Below are positions 26,497 to 36,444 of a stretch of 64,000 nucleotides of DNA, in pieces; position 1 is the first letter of the stretch, and every line of letters begins with the position of its first letter. The position numbers and the translations under genes were made by a program. Where the stretch lies: the NCBI RefSeq assembly GCF_000698575.1, contig NZ_JFHD01000010.1:62001-126000 (forward strand), given 5' to 3'. Source of the DNA: Caballeronia zhejiangensis (GTDB lineage Bacteria > Pseudomonadota > Gammaproteobacteria > Burkholderiales > Burkholderiaceae). Below the pieces are notes generated by a model. The model saw only the letters and a program-made list of their open reading frames with translations, had not been told where the DNA came from and did no database searches.

Positions 26497-26527
26497 GAAC
26501 AATCGCGAGGGATAACCACGATTGTTC
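26497..26527. promoter_or_regulatory. Inverted repeat in the lysR-llpE intergenic region
   Basis: Perfect 9-bp arms GAACAATCG and CGATTGTTC separated by 13 bases, centred in the 217-base divergent region. Its position and dyad symmetry fit a LysR-type operator controlling both directions. Inference from sequence symmetry only. Confidence 0.5.
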
Positions 26528-26651
26528 GGTGCGACCGAATTGTGTTGCCGGATTATAGGCATTTATTAAAAAAGGCGCGGCCTCCAGAATTCGCAGCATC
26601 GCAACTTATGCGTGAAGGCCTTGCAGCATGGGCCTCGCACCGAGAATAACC

Positions 26652-27470
26652 ATGGCAACACTGTTGGATCTGGAGTCGAGTCCGCGCTTGTGCATCGAAG
26701 ATGTGCACATCACGGGACACGCGCAGCCGATCACGCTGCGCAGCTATCGTCCCGCATCGGACGGCACGATCCTGCCCATCGTTCTTTACTTCCACGGCGG
26801 CGGATTCATTCGCGGCGGACTCGACGACGCGGATATCGCAGCAGCGACGATCGCGCGCGATACGCCCGCGTGGGTCGTGTCTGTCGGCTATTCGCTCGCG
26901 CCGAAGTTTCCGTTTCCCGCCGCGCCCGAAGACGGCTATCGCGCCGCGCAATGGGCCGTCGCGCATGCGCGTTCGCAGCGCGCGGACCCGCAGCGCATCG
27001 GCGTCGTGGGCCATGACGCGGGCGGCAATCTCGCGACCTGCGTCGCGGCCATCGCGCGCGATCGCGGCGATATTCGCATGTCCGCGCAAGCGCTGCTCGC
27101 GCCGTTGCTCGACCCGAGCATGACGCGCCTCGCCGACGAACGCAAAGTGCTGTGCCCCGATTTCGAAGCATGCGAATGCGCGCAGTGGTATCGCGCGTAT
27201 CTGCCGAATCCGTCGCAACGTCTGCATCCGTACGCCGCGCCGCTCGAATCGCGACGTCTCGGCGGATTGCCGCCCGCGATGATCGCGAGCGCCGAGCACG
27301 ATCTGCTGCATATCGAGGCCGAGAAATACGCGGGCGAATTGATCGCAGCGGGTGTGCCGACCGAAGTCACGCGTCATTGCAAGACCTCGCATCAGGCGCT
27401 CGCCGCGCATCCCGAAGCGCTCGCGGATGTCGTCGCGTTCTTCAGGAAGCGCCTCGCACGCGCGAAGTAA
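26652..27470 (+). CDS. llpE: LlpE-like alpha/beta hydrolase with Asp at the nucleophile position
   Basis: 272-residue hormone-sensitive-lipase-type fold. The oxyanion motif YFHGGGFIRGG is intact, but the nucleophile elbow that is normally GDSAGG reads GHDAGG, placing Asp where Ser is expected (codon GAC at 27015-27017). The likely acid (AEHDLL) and histidine (SHQAL) remain. In Burkholderia llpE is the first gene of the CeoAB-OpcM/BpeEF-OprC operon with a suspected but undefined role. ATG 26652 follows GAGAATAACC; ATG 26628 is an alternative. Confidence 0.8.
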   Translation: MATLLDLESSPRLCIEDVHITGHAQPITLRSYRPASDGTILPIVLYFHGGGFIRGGLDDADIAAATIARDTPAWVVSVGYSLAPKFPFPAAPEDGYRAAQWAVAHARSQRADPQRIGVVGHDAGGNLATCVAAIARDRGDIRMSAQALLAPLLDPSMTRLADERKVLCPDFEACECAQWYRAYLPNPSQRLHPYAAPLESRRLGGLPPAMIASAEHDLLHIEAEKYAGELIAAGVPTEVTRHCKTSHQALAAHPEALADVVAFFRKRLARAK

Positions 27471-27562
27471 GCGCGAAGTAAGCGCGAAAGATAACCGCAA
27501 GATTCGGCACGCCAGCCACGCATCACACAACAACAATCTCAACGCTAACCGGAGCCTTCACC

Positions 27563-28759
27563 ATGTCATTCACTCGCAAACGCATCTACGCCGCGCTAGG
27601 CGCGGTGCTGATCGTCGCCGGCGCGGGCGGTTATACCGCCTTGCGCGGCCACGGCGATTCGGCGATCAACGAAGCCAAAGCCGCCGCGCACAGCCCGACT
27701 GCAACGGAAGTGGACGTCGCAGCGGTCGTGTCGAAGACCATCACCGACTGGCAAAGCTATTCGGGCAGGCTCGAAGCGGTCGATCACGTCGACATTCGTC
27801 CGCTCGTTCCCGGCACGATCGTCGCGGTGCATTTCAAGGACGGCCAGCTCGTGAAGAAGGGCGATGCGCTCTTTACGATCGATCCGCGTCCTTACGAAGC
27901 CGAAGTGGACCGCGCTCAGGCGCAGCTCGCGGCGGCGCAGGCGCGCAATGGTTATACGTCGACGGATGCAGCGCGCGCCGAACGCCTGCTCGCCGACAAC
28001 GCGATCGCCAAGCGCGACTACGACGAGAAACAGAACGCTGCGCGCGAGGCCGTCGCCAACCTGAAGGCCGCGCAGGCTGCGCTCGAAGCCGCGAAGATCA
28101 ATCTCGCGTACACGCATATCGTCGCGCCGGTGTCGGGCCGCGTGTCGCGCGCGGAACTTACTGTGGGCAACATCGTGTCGACGGGGGCGAATGCGCCTTT
28201 GCTCACGACGCTTGTTTCCGTATCGCCGATCTACGCATCCTTCGATGTCGATGAACAAACGTATCTGCGCTATCTCGGCCGCGATGCGGGCAGCACGGTG
28301 CCGGTGTCGCTCGGTCTCGCGAACGAAGATGGCTATTCGCGCGATGGCGTCGTCGATTCCGTCGATAACCGGCTCGATACGACGTCCGGCACCATCCGCG
28401 TGCGTGCGCGCTTCAACAATCCCGACGGCACGCTCGTGCCCGGGCTCTATGCACGCGTGAAGGTCGGCGGCGGCTCGCCGCATCCGGCCGTGCTCGTGGA
28501 AGACGAAGCGATCGGCACCGATCAGGACAAGAAGTACGTGATGGTCGTCGACAAGGACAACCGCGTGCAGTATCGCGAAGTCACGCTGGGTCAGACGCAT
28601 GAAGGCCTGCGCGTGATCTCGAAGGGTTTGCAGCCGGGCGAGCGCATCGTCGTCAACGGCCTGCAGCGCGTGCGTCCCAACGATGTGATCAAGGCCAACA
28701 ACGTCGCGATGAATGACGACGACAAAGCGCCCGCCGTGAAGACGGCATCCGCACAGTGA
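27563..28759 (+). CDS. bpeE: RND efflux periplasmic adaptor (BpeE/CeoA/MexE type)
   Basis: 398-residue membrane fusion protein. N-terminal membrane anchor (about 8-28), barrel-sandwich halves around an alpha-hairpin (about 105-165, VDRAQAQLAAAQARNGYTS), beta-barrel and membrane-proximal domains (SGTIRVRARFNNPDGTLVPGLYARV). It links the inner membrane pump to the outer membrane channel. No lipobox cysteine. Followed after 31 bases by the pump gene. Confidence 0.88.
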   Translation: MSFTRKRIYAALGAVLIVAGAGGYTALRGHGDSAINEAKAAAHSPTATEVDVAAVVSKTITDWQSYSGRLEAVDHVDIRPLVPGTIVAVHFKDGQLVKKGDALFTIDPRPYEAEVDRAQAQLAAAQARNGYTSTDAARAERLLADNAIAKRDYDEKQNAAREAVANLKAAQAALEAAKINLAYTHIVAPVSGRVSRAELTVGNIVSTGANAPLLTTLVSVSPIYASFDVDEQTYLRYLGRDAGSTVPVSLGLANEDGYSRDGVVDSVDNRLDTTSGTIRVRARFNNPDGTLVPGLYARVKVGGGSPHPAVLVEDEAIGTDQDKKYVMVVDKDNRVQYREVTLGQTHEGLRVISKGLQPGERIVVNGLQRVRPNDVIKANNVAMNDDDKAPAVKTASAQ

Positions 28760-28790
28760 TGCGCGTCATCCGCAACAGACAGAACTCGTC

Positions 28791-31700
28791 ATGAACATAT
28801 CCAAATTTTTCATCGATCGCCCGATCTTTGCGGGCGTGCTATCGGTGGTCGTGCTGCTGGCGGGCGTCATCGCGATGTTCAAGCTGCCGATCTCCGAATA
28901 TCCGGAAGTCGTGCCGCCTTCGGTCGTCGTGCATGCGCAGTACCCCGGCGCAAACCCGAAGGTGATCGCGGAGACCGTGGCCTCGCCGCTCGAAGAGCAG
29001 ATCAACGGCGTCGAGGACATGCTCTACATGCAGTCGCAAGCGAACAGCGACGGCAATCTCACGACGACCGTAACGTTCAAGCTCGGCACCGATCCGGACA
29101 AGAACACGCAGCTCGTGCAGAACCGCGTGAACCAGGCATTGCCGCGTCTGCCGCAGGACGTGCAGCGTCTCGGCGTGACGACGATCAAATCGTCGCCGAC
29201 GCTGACGATGGTCGTTCACCTCAATTCGCCCAACGGCCGTTACGACATGACGTATCTGCGCAATTACGCGCTGATCAACGTGAAGGACCGGCTCGAACGC
29301 ATCGCGGGCGTGGGCGAAGTGCAGCTGTGGGGCTCGGGCGATTACTCGATGCGCGTGTGGCTCGATCCGCAAAAGGTCGCGCAGCGCGGCATGACCGCGA
29401 CCGATGTCGTCAACGCGATCCGCGAGCAGAACGTGCAGGTCGCGGCGGGCGTGATCGGCGGATCGCCGACGCTGCCGAACGTGCCGCTGCAACTGAACGT
29501 GAATGCGCGCGGCCGCTTGCAGAACGAGTCGGAGTTTCGCGACATCGTGCTGAAGACGTCGCCCGATGGCGCGGTCACGCATCTCTCCGATGTCGCGCGC
29601 GTCGAGCTGGCTGCATCGGAATATGGTCTGCGTTCGTTGCTCGACAACAAGTCGGCAGTTGCAATCGCAATCAATCAGCAACCGGGCGCGAACTCGCTGC
29701 AGATTTCCGACGAAGTCCGCAAGACGATGAAGGAACTGAAGGCGGACATGCCCGCGGGTCTCGAATACGAGATCGTCTATGACCCGACACAGTTCGTGCG
29801 CTCCAGTATCGAAGCCGTGATTCATACGCTCGCTGAAGCGATCGCGCTGGTGGTGCTCGTCGTGATCGTGTTCCTGCAAACGTGGCGCGCGTCGATCATC
29901 CCGCTGCTCGCGGTGCCGGTGTCGATCGTCGGCACATTCTCGCTGCTGCTTGCATTCGGATTCTCGATCAACGCGTTGTCATTGTTCGGGATGGTGCTTG
30001 CGATCGGTATCGTCGTCGACGATGCGATCGTGGTCGTCGAGAACGTCGAGCGCAACATCGAAGCGGGGTTATCGGCGAGAGAAGCGACGTATCAGGCGAT
30101 GCGCGAAGTGAGCGGGCCGATCATCGCGATTGCATTGACGCTCGTTGCCGTGTTCGTGCCGCTCGCGTTCATGTCGGGTCTCACGGGCCAGTTCTACAAG
30201 CAGTTCGCGATGACCATCGCCATCTCGACGGTGATCTCGGCCTTCAACTCGCTGACGCTGTCGCCGGCGCTCGCCGCGCTGCTGCTGAAAGGCCACGACG
30301 AGCCGAAGGACTGGCTCACGCGAGGCATGGACCGCGTGTTCGGCGGCTTCTTCCGCGGCTTCAACAAGGTCTTTCATCGCGGTTCGGATGCGTACGGCAA
30401 GGGCGTGAAGAGCGTCATCAACCGCAAGGCATTGATGATGGTCGTGTATGCCGTTCTGCTCGGCGGCGCGGTGCTGATGGGCAAGATCGTGCCGGGCGGC
30501 TTCGTGCCCGCACAGGACAAGGAGTACCTCATCAGCTTCGCGCAGTTGCCGAACGGCGCATCGCTCGATCGCACGGAAGGCGTGATCCGTCAGATGTCGG
30601 ATATCGCGCTGAAGCAGCCGGGCGTGGAAAGCGCGGTGGAGTTTCCGGGCTTGTCGGTGAATGGCTTCACGAACTCGTCGAGCGCGGGCATCGTGTTCGT
30701 CACGCTGAAGCCCTTCAAGGAGCGCGTGCATGACAAGGCGCTGTCCGCAGGCGCGATTGCCGGCGCGCTGAATCAGAAGTACGCGGGCATCAAGGGCTCG
30801 TTCATCGCCGTGTTCCCGCCGCCGCCGGTGCTCGGTCTCGGCACGCTCGGCGGCTTCAAGATGCAGCTCGAGGATCGCGGCGCGCTCGGCTATGCGGCAC
30901 TCGCCGATGCGACCCAGGCGTTCATCAAGCGCGCATCGCAAACGCCCGAGCTTGGACCGACGTTCTCGAGCTATCAGATCAACGTGCCGCAATTGAACGT
31001 CGATCTGGATCGCGTGAAGGCGAAGCAGCTGGGCGTCTCGGTGACGGACGTCTTCGACACGATGCAGGTGTATCTCGGCTCGCTCTACGTGAACGACTTC
31101 AATCGCTTCGGACGCGTGTATCAGGTGCGCGTGCAGGCGGATGCGCCGTTCCGCGCGAATCCGGAAGACATCGGCTTGCTGAAGACGCGTAACGCGAATG
31201 GCGACATGGTGCCCTTGTCGTCGCTCGTGAAGGTGACGCCGACGTATGGTCCGGAGATGGTCGTGCGCTACAACGGCTATACCGCCGCCGATATCAACGG
31301 CGGTCCTGCGCCCGGCTATTCATCGGGCCAGGCGCAGGCGGCGGCGGAACGCATCGCGGCCGAAGTGCTGCCGCGCGGGATCAAGTTCGAATGGACCGAT
31401 CTCACGTATCAGCAGATCCTCGCGGGCAACGCTGCGCTGTGGGTCTTCCCGATCAGCGTGCTGCTCGTGTTCCTCGTGCTCGCCGCGTTGTATGAAAGCC
31501 TGACGCTGCCGCTCGCGGTCATTCTGATCGTGCCGATGAGTATTTTGTCCGCGCTGGTCGGCGTATGGCTCACCGATGGCGACAACAACATCTTCACGCA
31601 GATCGGTTTGATGGTGCTCGTGGGCTTGTCGGCGAAGAACGCGATTCTGATCGTCGAGTTCGCACGCGAACTGGAGATGCAAGGCCGCACGATCGTGCAG

Positions 31701-31991
31701 GCCGCGATAGAAGCGAGCCGCCTGCGTTTGCGCCCGATTCTGATGACGTCCATCGCGTTCATCATGGGTGTGGTGCCGCTCGTGCTGTCGACGGGCGCGG
31801 GTTCGGAAATGCGTCATGCAATGGGCGTGGCGGTGTTCTTCGGCATGTTGGGCGTGACGCTCTTCGGCCTGATGCTGACGCCGGTGTTCTACGTGATCCT
31901 GCGCAAGCTCTCGCGCACCGAGCACGTAACGGACAAGCACGGCACGCATCCGCAGATGCGCGGTATTGGTGCTTCGGTCGAAGCGCAGTGA
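28791..31991 (+). CDS. bpeF: RND multidrug efflux transporter (BpeF/CeoB/MexF type)
   Basis: 1066-residue HAE1-family proton-driven pump. N-terminal TM1 MNISKFFIDRPIFAGVL, two large periplasmic loops, and the proton-relay TM4 segment GMVLAIGIVVDDAIVVVENVERN with the paired aspartates. Length and start match MexF/AcrB-type proteins. In Burkholderia homologues expel chloramphenicol, trimethoprim, fluoroquinolones and salicylate; the spectrum here is inferred. Confidence 0.92.
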   Translation: MNISKFFIDRPIFAGVLSVVVLLAGVIAMFKLPISEYPEVVPPSVVVHAQYPGANPKVIAETVASPLEEQINGVEDMLYMQSQANSDGNLTTTVTFKLGTDPDKNTQLVQNRVNQALPRLPQDVQRLGVTTIKSSPTLTMVVHLNSPNGRYDMTYLRNYALINVKDRLERIAGVGEVQLWGSGDYSMRVWLDPQKVAQRGMTATDVVNAIREQNVQVAAGVIGGSPTLPNVPLQLNVNARGRLQNESEFRDIVLKTSPDGAVTHLSDVARVELAASEYGLRSLLDNKSAVAIAINQQPGANSLQISDEVRKTMKELKADMPAGLEYEIVYDPTQFVRSSIEAVIHTLAEAIALVVLVVIVFLQTWRASIIPLLAVPVSIVGTFSLLLAFGFSINALSLFGMVLAIGIVVDDAIVVVENVERNIEAGLSAREATYQAMREVSGPIIAIALTLVAVFVPLAFMSGLTGQFYKQFAMTIAISTVISAFNSLTLSPALAALLLKGHDEPKDWLTRGMDRVFGGFFRGFNKVFHRGSDAYGKGVKSVINRKALMMVVYAVLLGGAVLMGKIVPGGFVPAQDKEYLISFAQLPNGASLDRTEGVIRQMSDIALKQPGVESAVEFPGLSVNGFTNSSSAGIVFVTLKPFKERVHDKALSAGAIAGALNQKYAGIKGSFIAVFPPPPVLGLGTLGGFKMQLEDRGALGYAALADATQAFIKRASQTPELGPTFSSYQINVPQLNVDLDRVKAKQLGVSVTDVFDTMQVYLGSLYVNDFNRFGRVYQVRVQADAPFRANPEDIGLLKTRNANGDMVPLSSLVKVTPTYGPEMVVRYNGYTAADINGGPAPGYSSGQAQAAAERIAAEVLPRGIKFEWTDLTYQQILAGNAALWVFPISVLLVFLVLAALYESLTLPLAVILIVPMSILSALVGVWLTDGDNNIFTQIGLMVLVGLSAKNAILIVEFARELEMQGRTIVQAAIEASRLRLRPILMTSIAFIMGVVPLVLSTGAGSEMRHAMGVAVFFGMLGVTLFGLMLTPVFYVILRKLSRTEHVTDKHGTHPQMRGIGASVEAQ

Positions 31992-31996
31992 GGTGA

Positions 31997-33496
31997 ATGA
32001 TGAATAAGCTGCATGTTTTATCGAGTCTGATGGCGTCGTTGTTGCTGGTCGCGGGCTGCTCGCTCGCGCCGACCTACGAGAAGCCCGACGTCAATGCGCC
32101 GTCCGCCTACAAGGAAACGCCGCAAAAGACGCTCGATGCATCGGAAGCGGGTACGTGGAAGACCGCGCAGCCGTCCGAAGAGATGATGCGCGGCGAATGG
32201 TGGACGATCTTCGACGACGCCACGCTCAACGATCTGGAAAAGCAGGCGCAGGACGCGAACCAGAACCTGAAGGCGGCGGCCGCGCGCGTGAAGGAAGCGC
32301 GCGCGATCAACCAGACGGCGCGGGCGGGCTTGTTCCCGACGCTCGATGCGGGCTTCGGCCCGACGCGCGAGAAGTTCTCGCCGGCATCGCAGTTCCTGCC
32401 CGCCGATGGCAACGTGCCTGCGCAAACGCTGTGGCGCGCGCAGGCGAGCGTGTCGTATGAAGTCGATCTGTTCGGCCGCGTGTCGAACTCGGTGCAAGCC
32501 GCGAACGCGGACACGCAGCAAAGCGAGGCGTTGTTCCGTTCGGTGCAGTTGGCATTGCAGGCTGACGTCGCGCAGAACTACTTCAATCTGCGCGAGCTCG
32601 ATGCGGAAAGCGATGTCTTCACGCGCACCGTGCAGCTACGCGAGGAAGCGTTGAAGCTCGTGCAACGCCGCTACACCGAAGGCGATATCAGCGAACTCGA
32701 CGTGGCCCGCGCGAAATCCGAGCTCGCGACAGCGCGTTCGGATGCGATGACGGTGCAACGTCTGCGCGCGGCATCGGAACATAGTCTCGCGGTATTGCTC
32801 GGCAAGTCGCCCGCCGAATTCACGATGGCCGCGAATCCGCTCAAGCCGGTAACGGTGCGCGTGCCGCCCGGTTTGCCTTCGGCGCTGCTCGAACGTCGTC
32901 CCGATGTCGCGGCGGCGGAACGCGCGATGGCTGCGGCCAATGCGCGTATCGGCGTGGCGAAGGCGGCGTTCTTCCCGTCGCTCACGTTGACGGGCTCGGG
33001 CGGCTTCGAATCCGCGACGCTCGGCGATCTCTTCAAGTGGTCGAGCCGCACATTCCTGCTCGGGCCGTTCGCGGGTACGGCGCTGAATATCCCGATCTTC
33101 GATGGCGGCCGTCGCAAGGGCAATCTCGCGAATGCGCGCGCGATATATGAAGAGGATTCGGCGAACTATCGTCAGCAGGTGCTCGTTGCGTTCCGCGAGG
33201 TCGAGGACAATCTGTCGGATCTGCGCATCCTCGAAGATCAGACCGCGACGCAGGACGATGCAGTGAAGGCGTCGGTGCGTGCCGCGCAGTTGTCGCGCAC
33301 GCAGTACACCGAAGGCGCGGTGAATTACCTCGACGTGATCGATGCGGAGCGCACCGTATTGCAGACGCAGCGCGCCTCGGTGCAGTTGCGGGGCACGCAG
33401 GCGGTATCGACGGTGAATTTGATCCGCGCACTGGGCGGCGGCTGGGGCGATGCGAAGCCCACGCCGGTGCCCGAGCCGAGTCTCGCGCAGAAGTAG
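31997..33496 (+). CDS. oprC: Outer membrane efflux lipoprotein (OprC/OpcM/OprN type)
   Basis: 499 residues. Lipoprotein signal peptide with lipobox LVAGC at about residue 22, then two outer membrane efflux protein repeats (about 70-270 and 285-490) with long coiled coils. AGGTGA precedes two adjacent ATG codons; the gap from the pump gene is 5 bases. It forms the TolC-like exit duct of the tripartite system. Confidence 0.9.
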   Translation: MMNKLHVLSSLMASLLLVAGCSLAPTYEKPDVNAPSAYKETPQKTLDASEAGTWKTAQPSEEMMRGEWWTIFDDATLNDLEKQAQDANQNLKAAAARVKEARAINQTARAGLFPTLDAGFGPTREKFSPASQFLPADGNVPAQTLWRAQASVSYEVDLFGRVSNSVQAANADTQQSEALFRSVQLALQADVAQNYFNLRELDAESDVFTRTVQLREEALKLVQRRYTEGDISELDVARAKSELATARSDAMTVQRLRAASEHSLAVLLGKSPAEFTMAANPLKPVTVRVPPGLPSALLERRPDVAAAERAMAAANARIGVAKAAFFPSLTLTGSGGFESATLGDLFKWSSRTFLLGPFAGTALNIPIFDGGRRKGNLANARAIYEEDSANYRQQVLVAFREVEDNLSDLRILEDQTATQDDAVKASVRAAQLSRTQYTEGAVNYLDVIDAERTVLQTQRASVQLRGTQAVSTVNLIRALGGGWGDAKPTPVPEPSLAQK

Positions 33497-33503
33497 CATG
33501 AAG

Positions 33504-33533
33504 ATGGCCCTGCATCGCGCAGGGCCATTTTTT
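33504..33533 (+). terminator. Rho-independent terminator of the efflux operon
   Basis: 10-bp stem ATGGCCCTGC / GCAGGGCCAT with a 5-base loop followed by a run of T, 8 bases after the oprC stop. Confidence 0.9.
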
Positions 33534-33653
33534 CTCGGGGCGCGCATCGATGACAGCTCGATTGTTCGCCTCCCGGAACATATGTCTTCACCTGCGGGGC
33601 GTTTATCCGCACGGCTCGAATCCATAGAATTTCAATCATGGGATAGGGAGCCG

Positions 33654-33881
33654 ATGATGAAAGACTTGATCGCAAAACAACTGTATCAGCCGGCGGTGGT
33701 GTTGCCACTGCTACTGTTGACGCGCCTGATGGTCACGCTCGACTTCAATCTCGCGCAAGTAATGTTCGTAATGGTATTGAGAGGTTCGCAGCACGCATAT
33801 CAGTTCGCGCTGCGTCATGCGGTTTCGCGTCAGCGCAATGGCGCGAGCGTGAAGCATCTGCCCTGCAACAACTGCTGCTGA
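33654..33881 (+). CDS. Small hypothetical membrane protein
   Basis: 75 residues with one or two hydrophobic stretches (about 13-42) and a basic, cysteine-ending tail (CNNCC). TAGGGAGCCG precedes two ATG codons at 33654 and 33657. No family recognised. Lies alone between the efflux terminator and ppk2. Confidence 0.45.
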   Translation: MMKDLIAKQLYQPAVVLPLLLLTRLMVTLDFNLAQVMFVMVLRGSQHAYQFALRHAVSRQRNGASVKHLPCNNCC

Positions 33882-33901
33882 CGCGCGCCGCGCTATCGAC
33901 C

Positions 33902-34798
33902 TCAATACACTTCGGGAACGTACATCTCATCCGGCACGGGCTGGCGCAAATAATCGGGATTGAACACGCGGTCGGGCAGTTCGATCGGCGGATGCTCGAC
34001 ATCGTGATACGGCACCTGACTCAGCAAGTGATGAATGCAGTTCAGGCGCGCACGTTTCTTGTCGACGGCATGCACGACCCACCACGGCGCTTCGGGAATG
34101 TGCGTGCGCTGAAGCATCACTTCCTTGGCCGCCGTGTAGGCCTCCCATCGGCGGCGGCTCTCCAGGTCCATCGGGCTCAGTTTCCACTGCTTCAAAGGAT
34201 CTTCGATACGCGCCTGGAAGCGCACTTCCTGTTCGTCGTCGGTGATCGAGAACCAGTACTTCACGATCTGAATGCCGCTTCGCACGAGCATCTTCTCGAA
34301 CTCGGGAACCGAGCGGAAGAATTCCTCATACTCTTCGTCCGTGCAGAAGTTCATCACGCGCTCGACGCCCGCGCGGTTATACCAGCTTCGATCGAACAGC
34401 ACGATCTCGCCCGCCGCCGGCAAATGCGACACGTAGCGCTGGAAATACCATTGCGTGCGCTCGCGATTGTTCGGCGCGGGCAGGGCGGCCACGCGGCACA
34501 CGCGCGGATTCAGCCGTTGCGTGATGCGCTTGATCGCGCCGCCTTTGCCCGCCGCATCGCGTCCCTCGAACAGCACCACGAGCCGATGCCCCTCGTGCAC
34601 GACCCAGTCCTGCAGCTTCACGAGTTCGCCTTGCAAGCGAAACAGCTCGCGAAAATAGGTCTTGCGTAACTGACGCTCTTCATCGGAGAAAGTCGATTCG
34701 CCGTCCAGGAAGCGATCGTCGATCTCCATCTCGAACTCTTCGTCGTAGCTGTCGATGATGTCGGCGTGGAAACGGCGCTGCTTTTCCGTCGTGTTCAT
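33902..34798 (-). CDS. ppk2: Polyphosphate kinase 2 (PPK2)
   Basis: 298-residue class I PPK2. Walker A GRDAAGKGG at about 89-97, Walker B-like VLFDRSWYNRAG, and the lid region RSVPEFEKM. It transfers phosphate between polyphosphate and nucleoside diphosphates. N-terminal 40 residues are acidic. Soluble; no ppk1 or ppx nearby. Confidence 0.92.
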   Translation of the reverse strand: MNTTEKQRRFHADIIDSYDEEFEMEIDDRFLDGESTFSDEERQLRKTYFRELFRLQGELVKLQDWVVHEGHRLVVLFEGRDAAGKGGAIKRITQRLNPRVCRVAALPAPNNRERTQWYFQRYVSHLPAAGEIVLFDRSWYNRAGVERVMNFCTDEEYEEFFRSVPEFEKMLVRSGIQIVKYWFSITDDEQEVRFQARIEDPLKQWKLSPMDLESRRRWEAYTAAKEVMLQRTHIPEAPWWVVHAVDKKRARLNCIHHLLSQVPYHDVEHPPIELPDRVFNPDYLRQPVPDEMYVPEVY

Positions 34799-35029
34799 GA
34801 GGGGCTCCGTGGCGTTCTTGGGCTGCCGCCGTCGCGATGACGGTCGCGGCGCGGGACGGCCGATTGTGACGACATTCGATGGCAGTCACATGACAGCGGC
34901 TGATTCGTTCATTCTAGCGAGCGATTCGCTGCTTTATGACGCGGCGTCGCGCGCCGTTAGAATGTTCCGGCACTTCGATGGCATTTTGAAGTTCGATTTC
35001 ATCTTCCCCATATCAAGCGAGCGAACGCA

Positions 35030-35971
35030 ATGACCGCAACGATCCATAGTTTCGACGAAGCTCAAACCGCGCGCCTCGTGCCGTATGATCGGCTCGTCGA
35101 CACCCTCGCCGCGACGATGCTCGATTACGCGGCGGGACGCATCGTGAGTCCAGAGCGCATGGTGGTGCCGATCGAAGGCGGCGTGATGTTGTCGATGCCC
35201 GCGAGCGCCGCCGATCTCGCGATGCACAAGCTCGTGAACGTTTGCGCGGGCAACGGCGCGCTCGGCCTGCCGACGATCCACGGTCAGGTGACCGCCTACG
35301 ATGCCATGACGGGCGTGCCGCAATTCATGCTCGATGGCCCGACGGTGACGGGCCGGCGCACGGCGGCGGTATCGATGCTCGCGATCCGCGCGCTTCACGA
35401 TGCCGCGCCGCGCGAGGTGCTCGTCATCGGTACGGGCAAGCAGGCTGCGTATCACGTCGAGGCGCTCGCCGCTATTTATCCCGATGCGCGCATCGTCGTG
35501 CAAGGCTCGCGTCCCGGGCGCGCGCGCGAGTTCTGTGCGGCGCATGCATCGCTTTCGAAGCAGCTTGCCGCGCTCGACGAGACCACGATTCCCGATTCGA
35601 TCGATGTCGTCATCGCCGCGACCACGAGCAAGACGCCGGTCTATACGTTGCCCGCGCGCGCGGGCCGCCTCGTGATCGGCGTGGGCGCATTCACCGCCGA
35701 TGCCGCCGAGATCGCCGCCGCGACCGTGCATGCAAGCGCGCTTTACGTCGACGACCCTGCGGGCGCGCGTCACGAAGCAGGCGATTTCATTCTCGCGAGC
35801 GTCGAATGGAACGATGTGCACGCATTGGCGCTCGCGCTCGCGGCGCCGTCCAAAGCCGTTGATGCATTGCAACCGGTGATGTTCAAATCGGTCGGCTGCG
35901 CGGCTTGGGATCTTGCGGCATGTCGCGTCGCGCGTGCGGTTTTGTCGGAGGAAAGCGTCGCGGCGCGCTAG
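35030..35971 (+). CDS. Delta1-pyrroline-2-carboxylate reductase-like (ornithine cyclodeaminase family)
   Basis: 313-residue ornithine cyclodeaminase/mu-crystallin fold with nucleotide-binding VLVIGTGKQAAYHVEAL at about 123-140 and TVTGRRTAAVSMLA before it. Close relatives annotated as bifunctional pyrroline/piperideine-2-carboxylate reductases act in hydroxyproline, lysine and proline metabolism. It is the second member of this family in the window (compare eutC) but only distantly similar. No hydroxyproline genes adjoin it, so substrate is uncertain. Confidence 0.72.
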   Translation: MTATIHSFDEAQTARLVPYDRLVDTLAATMLDYAAGRIVSPERMVVPIEGGVMLSMPASAADLAMHKLVNVCAGNGALGLPTIHGQVTAYDAMTGVPQFMLDGPTVTGRRTAAVSMLAIRALHDAAPREVLVIGTGKQAAYHVEALAAIYPDARIVVQGSRPGRAREFCAAHASLSKQLAALDETTIPDSIDVVIAATTSKTPVYTLPARAGRLVIGVGAFTADAAEIAAATVHASALYVDDPAGARHEAGDFILASVEWNDVHALALALAAPSKAVDALQPVMFKSVGCAAWDLAACRVARAVLSEESVAAR

Positions 35972-36100
35972 GCCGTGCAAGGGGAACGCCAGCTTGGAAC
36001 GGTACTTGCTGTAAGTCTCTTTAATGACAGAGACGCCATAAGCGTCACATGACAAACGGCGCCAAGGTGCGCCACAGCAATCGAGCCAGCGAACTAACCC

Positions 36101-36424
36101 ATGAAAAGTCGATACGACAGCAAGTGGCACCCGTGGATTCCGGCGCGCGACGACGGACGTGAGGGCGCGGGTGGCGCGGCGGACGGGGAACGCCAGACGA
36201 CTCCGCATGCGAGCGCGGCGCCGCCTGCGGCTTATTTCATCTCGGTTCTTGAGCTTGCGACGGGCGAGAAACTCGGCAATGACGAGCGTCTGCGCGCCGT
36301 CGCGATGCTGGAATCGCAATTCGGTGCGGGGCGTCCGCGCACGCTGAAGGAAGCGGTGCGAATCTGCGCGGCGGCGATCGATTCATCGACGCTGCAGCGC
36401 ATGGCGCGCGGCGCAAAGGCCTAG
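36101..36424 (+). CDS. Hypothetical protein
   Basis: 107 residues: a polar, low-complexity first half (about 1-42) and a helical second half (ELATGEKLGNDERLRAVAMLES...). No recognised domain. ATG 36101 follows CGAACTAACCC, a weak ribosome binding site. A long hairpin lies just after its stop. Confidence 0.5.
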   Translation: MKSRYDSKWHPWIPARDDGREGAGGAADGERQTTPHASAAPPAAYFISVLELATGEKLGNDERLRAVAMLESQFGAGRPRTLKEAVRICAAAIDSSTLQRMARGAKA

Positions 36425-36444
36425 AACACGTCTGAAAAGACAGC

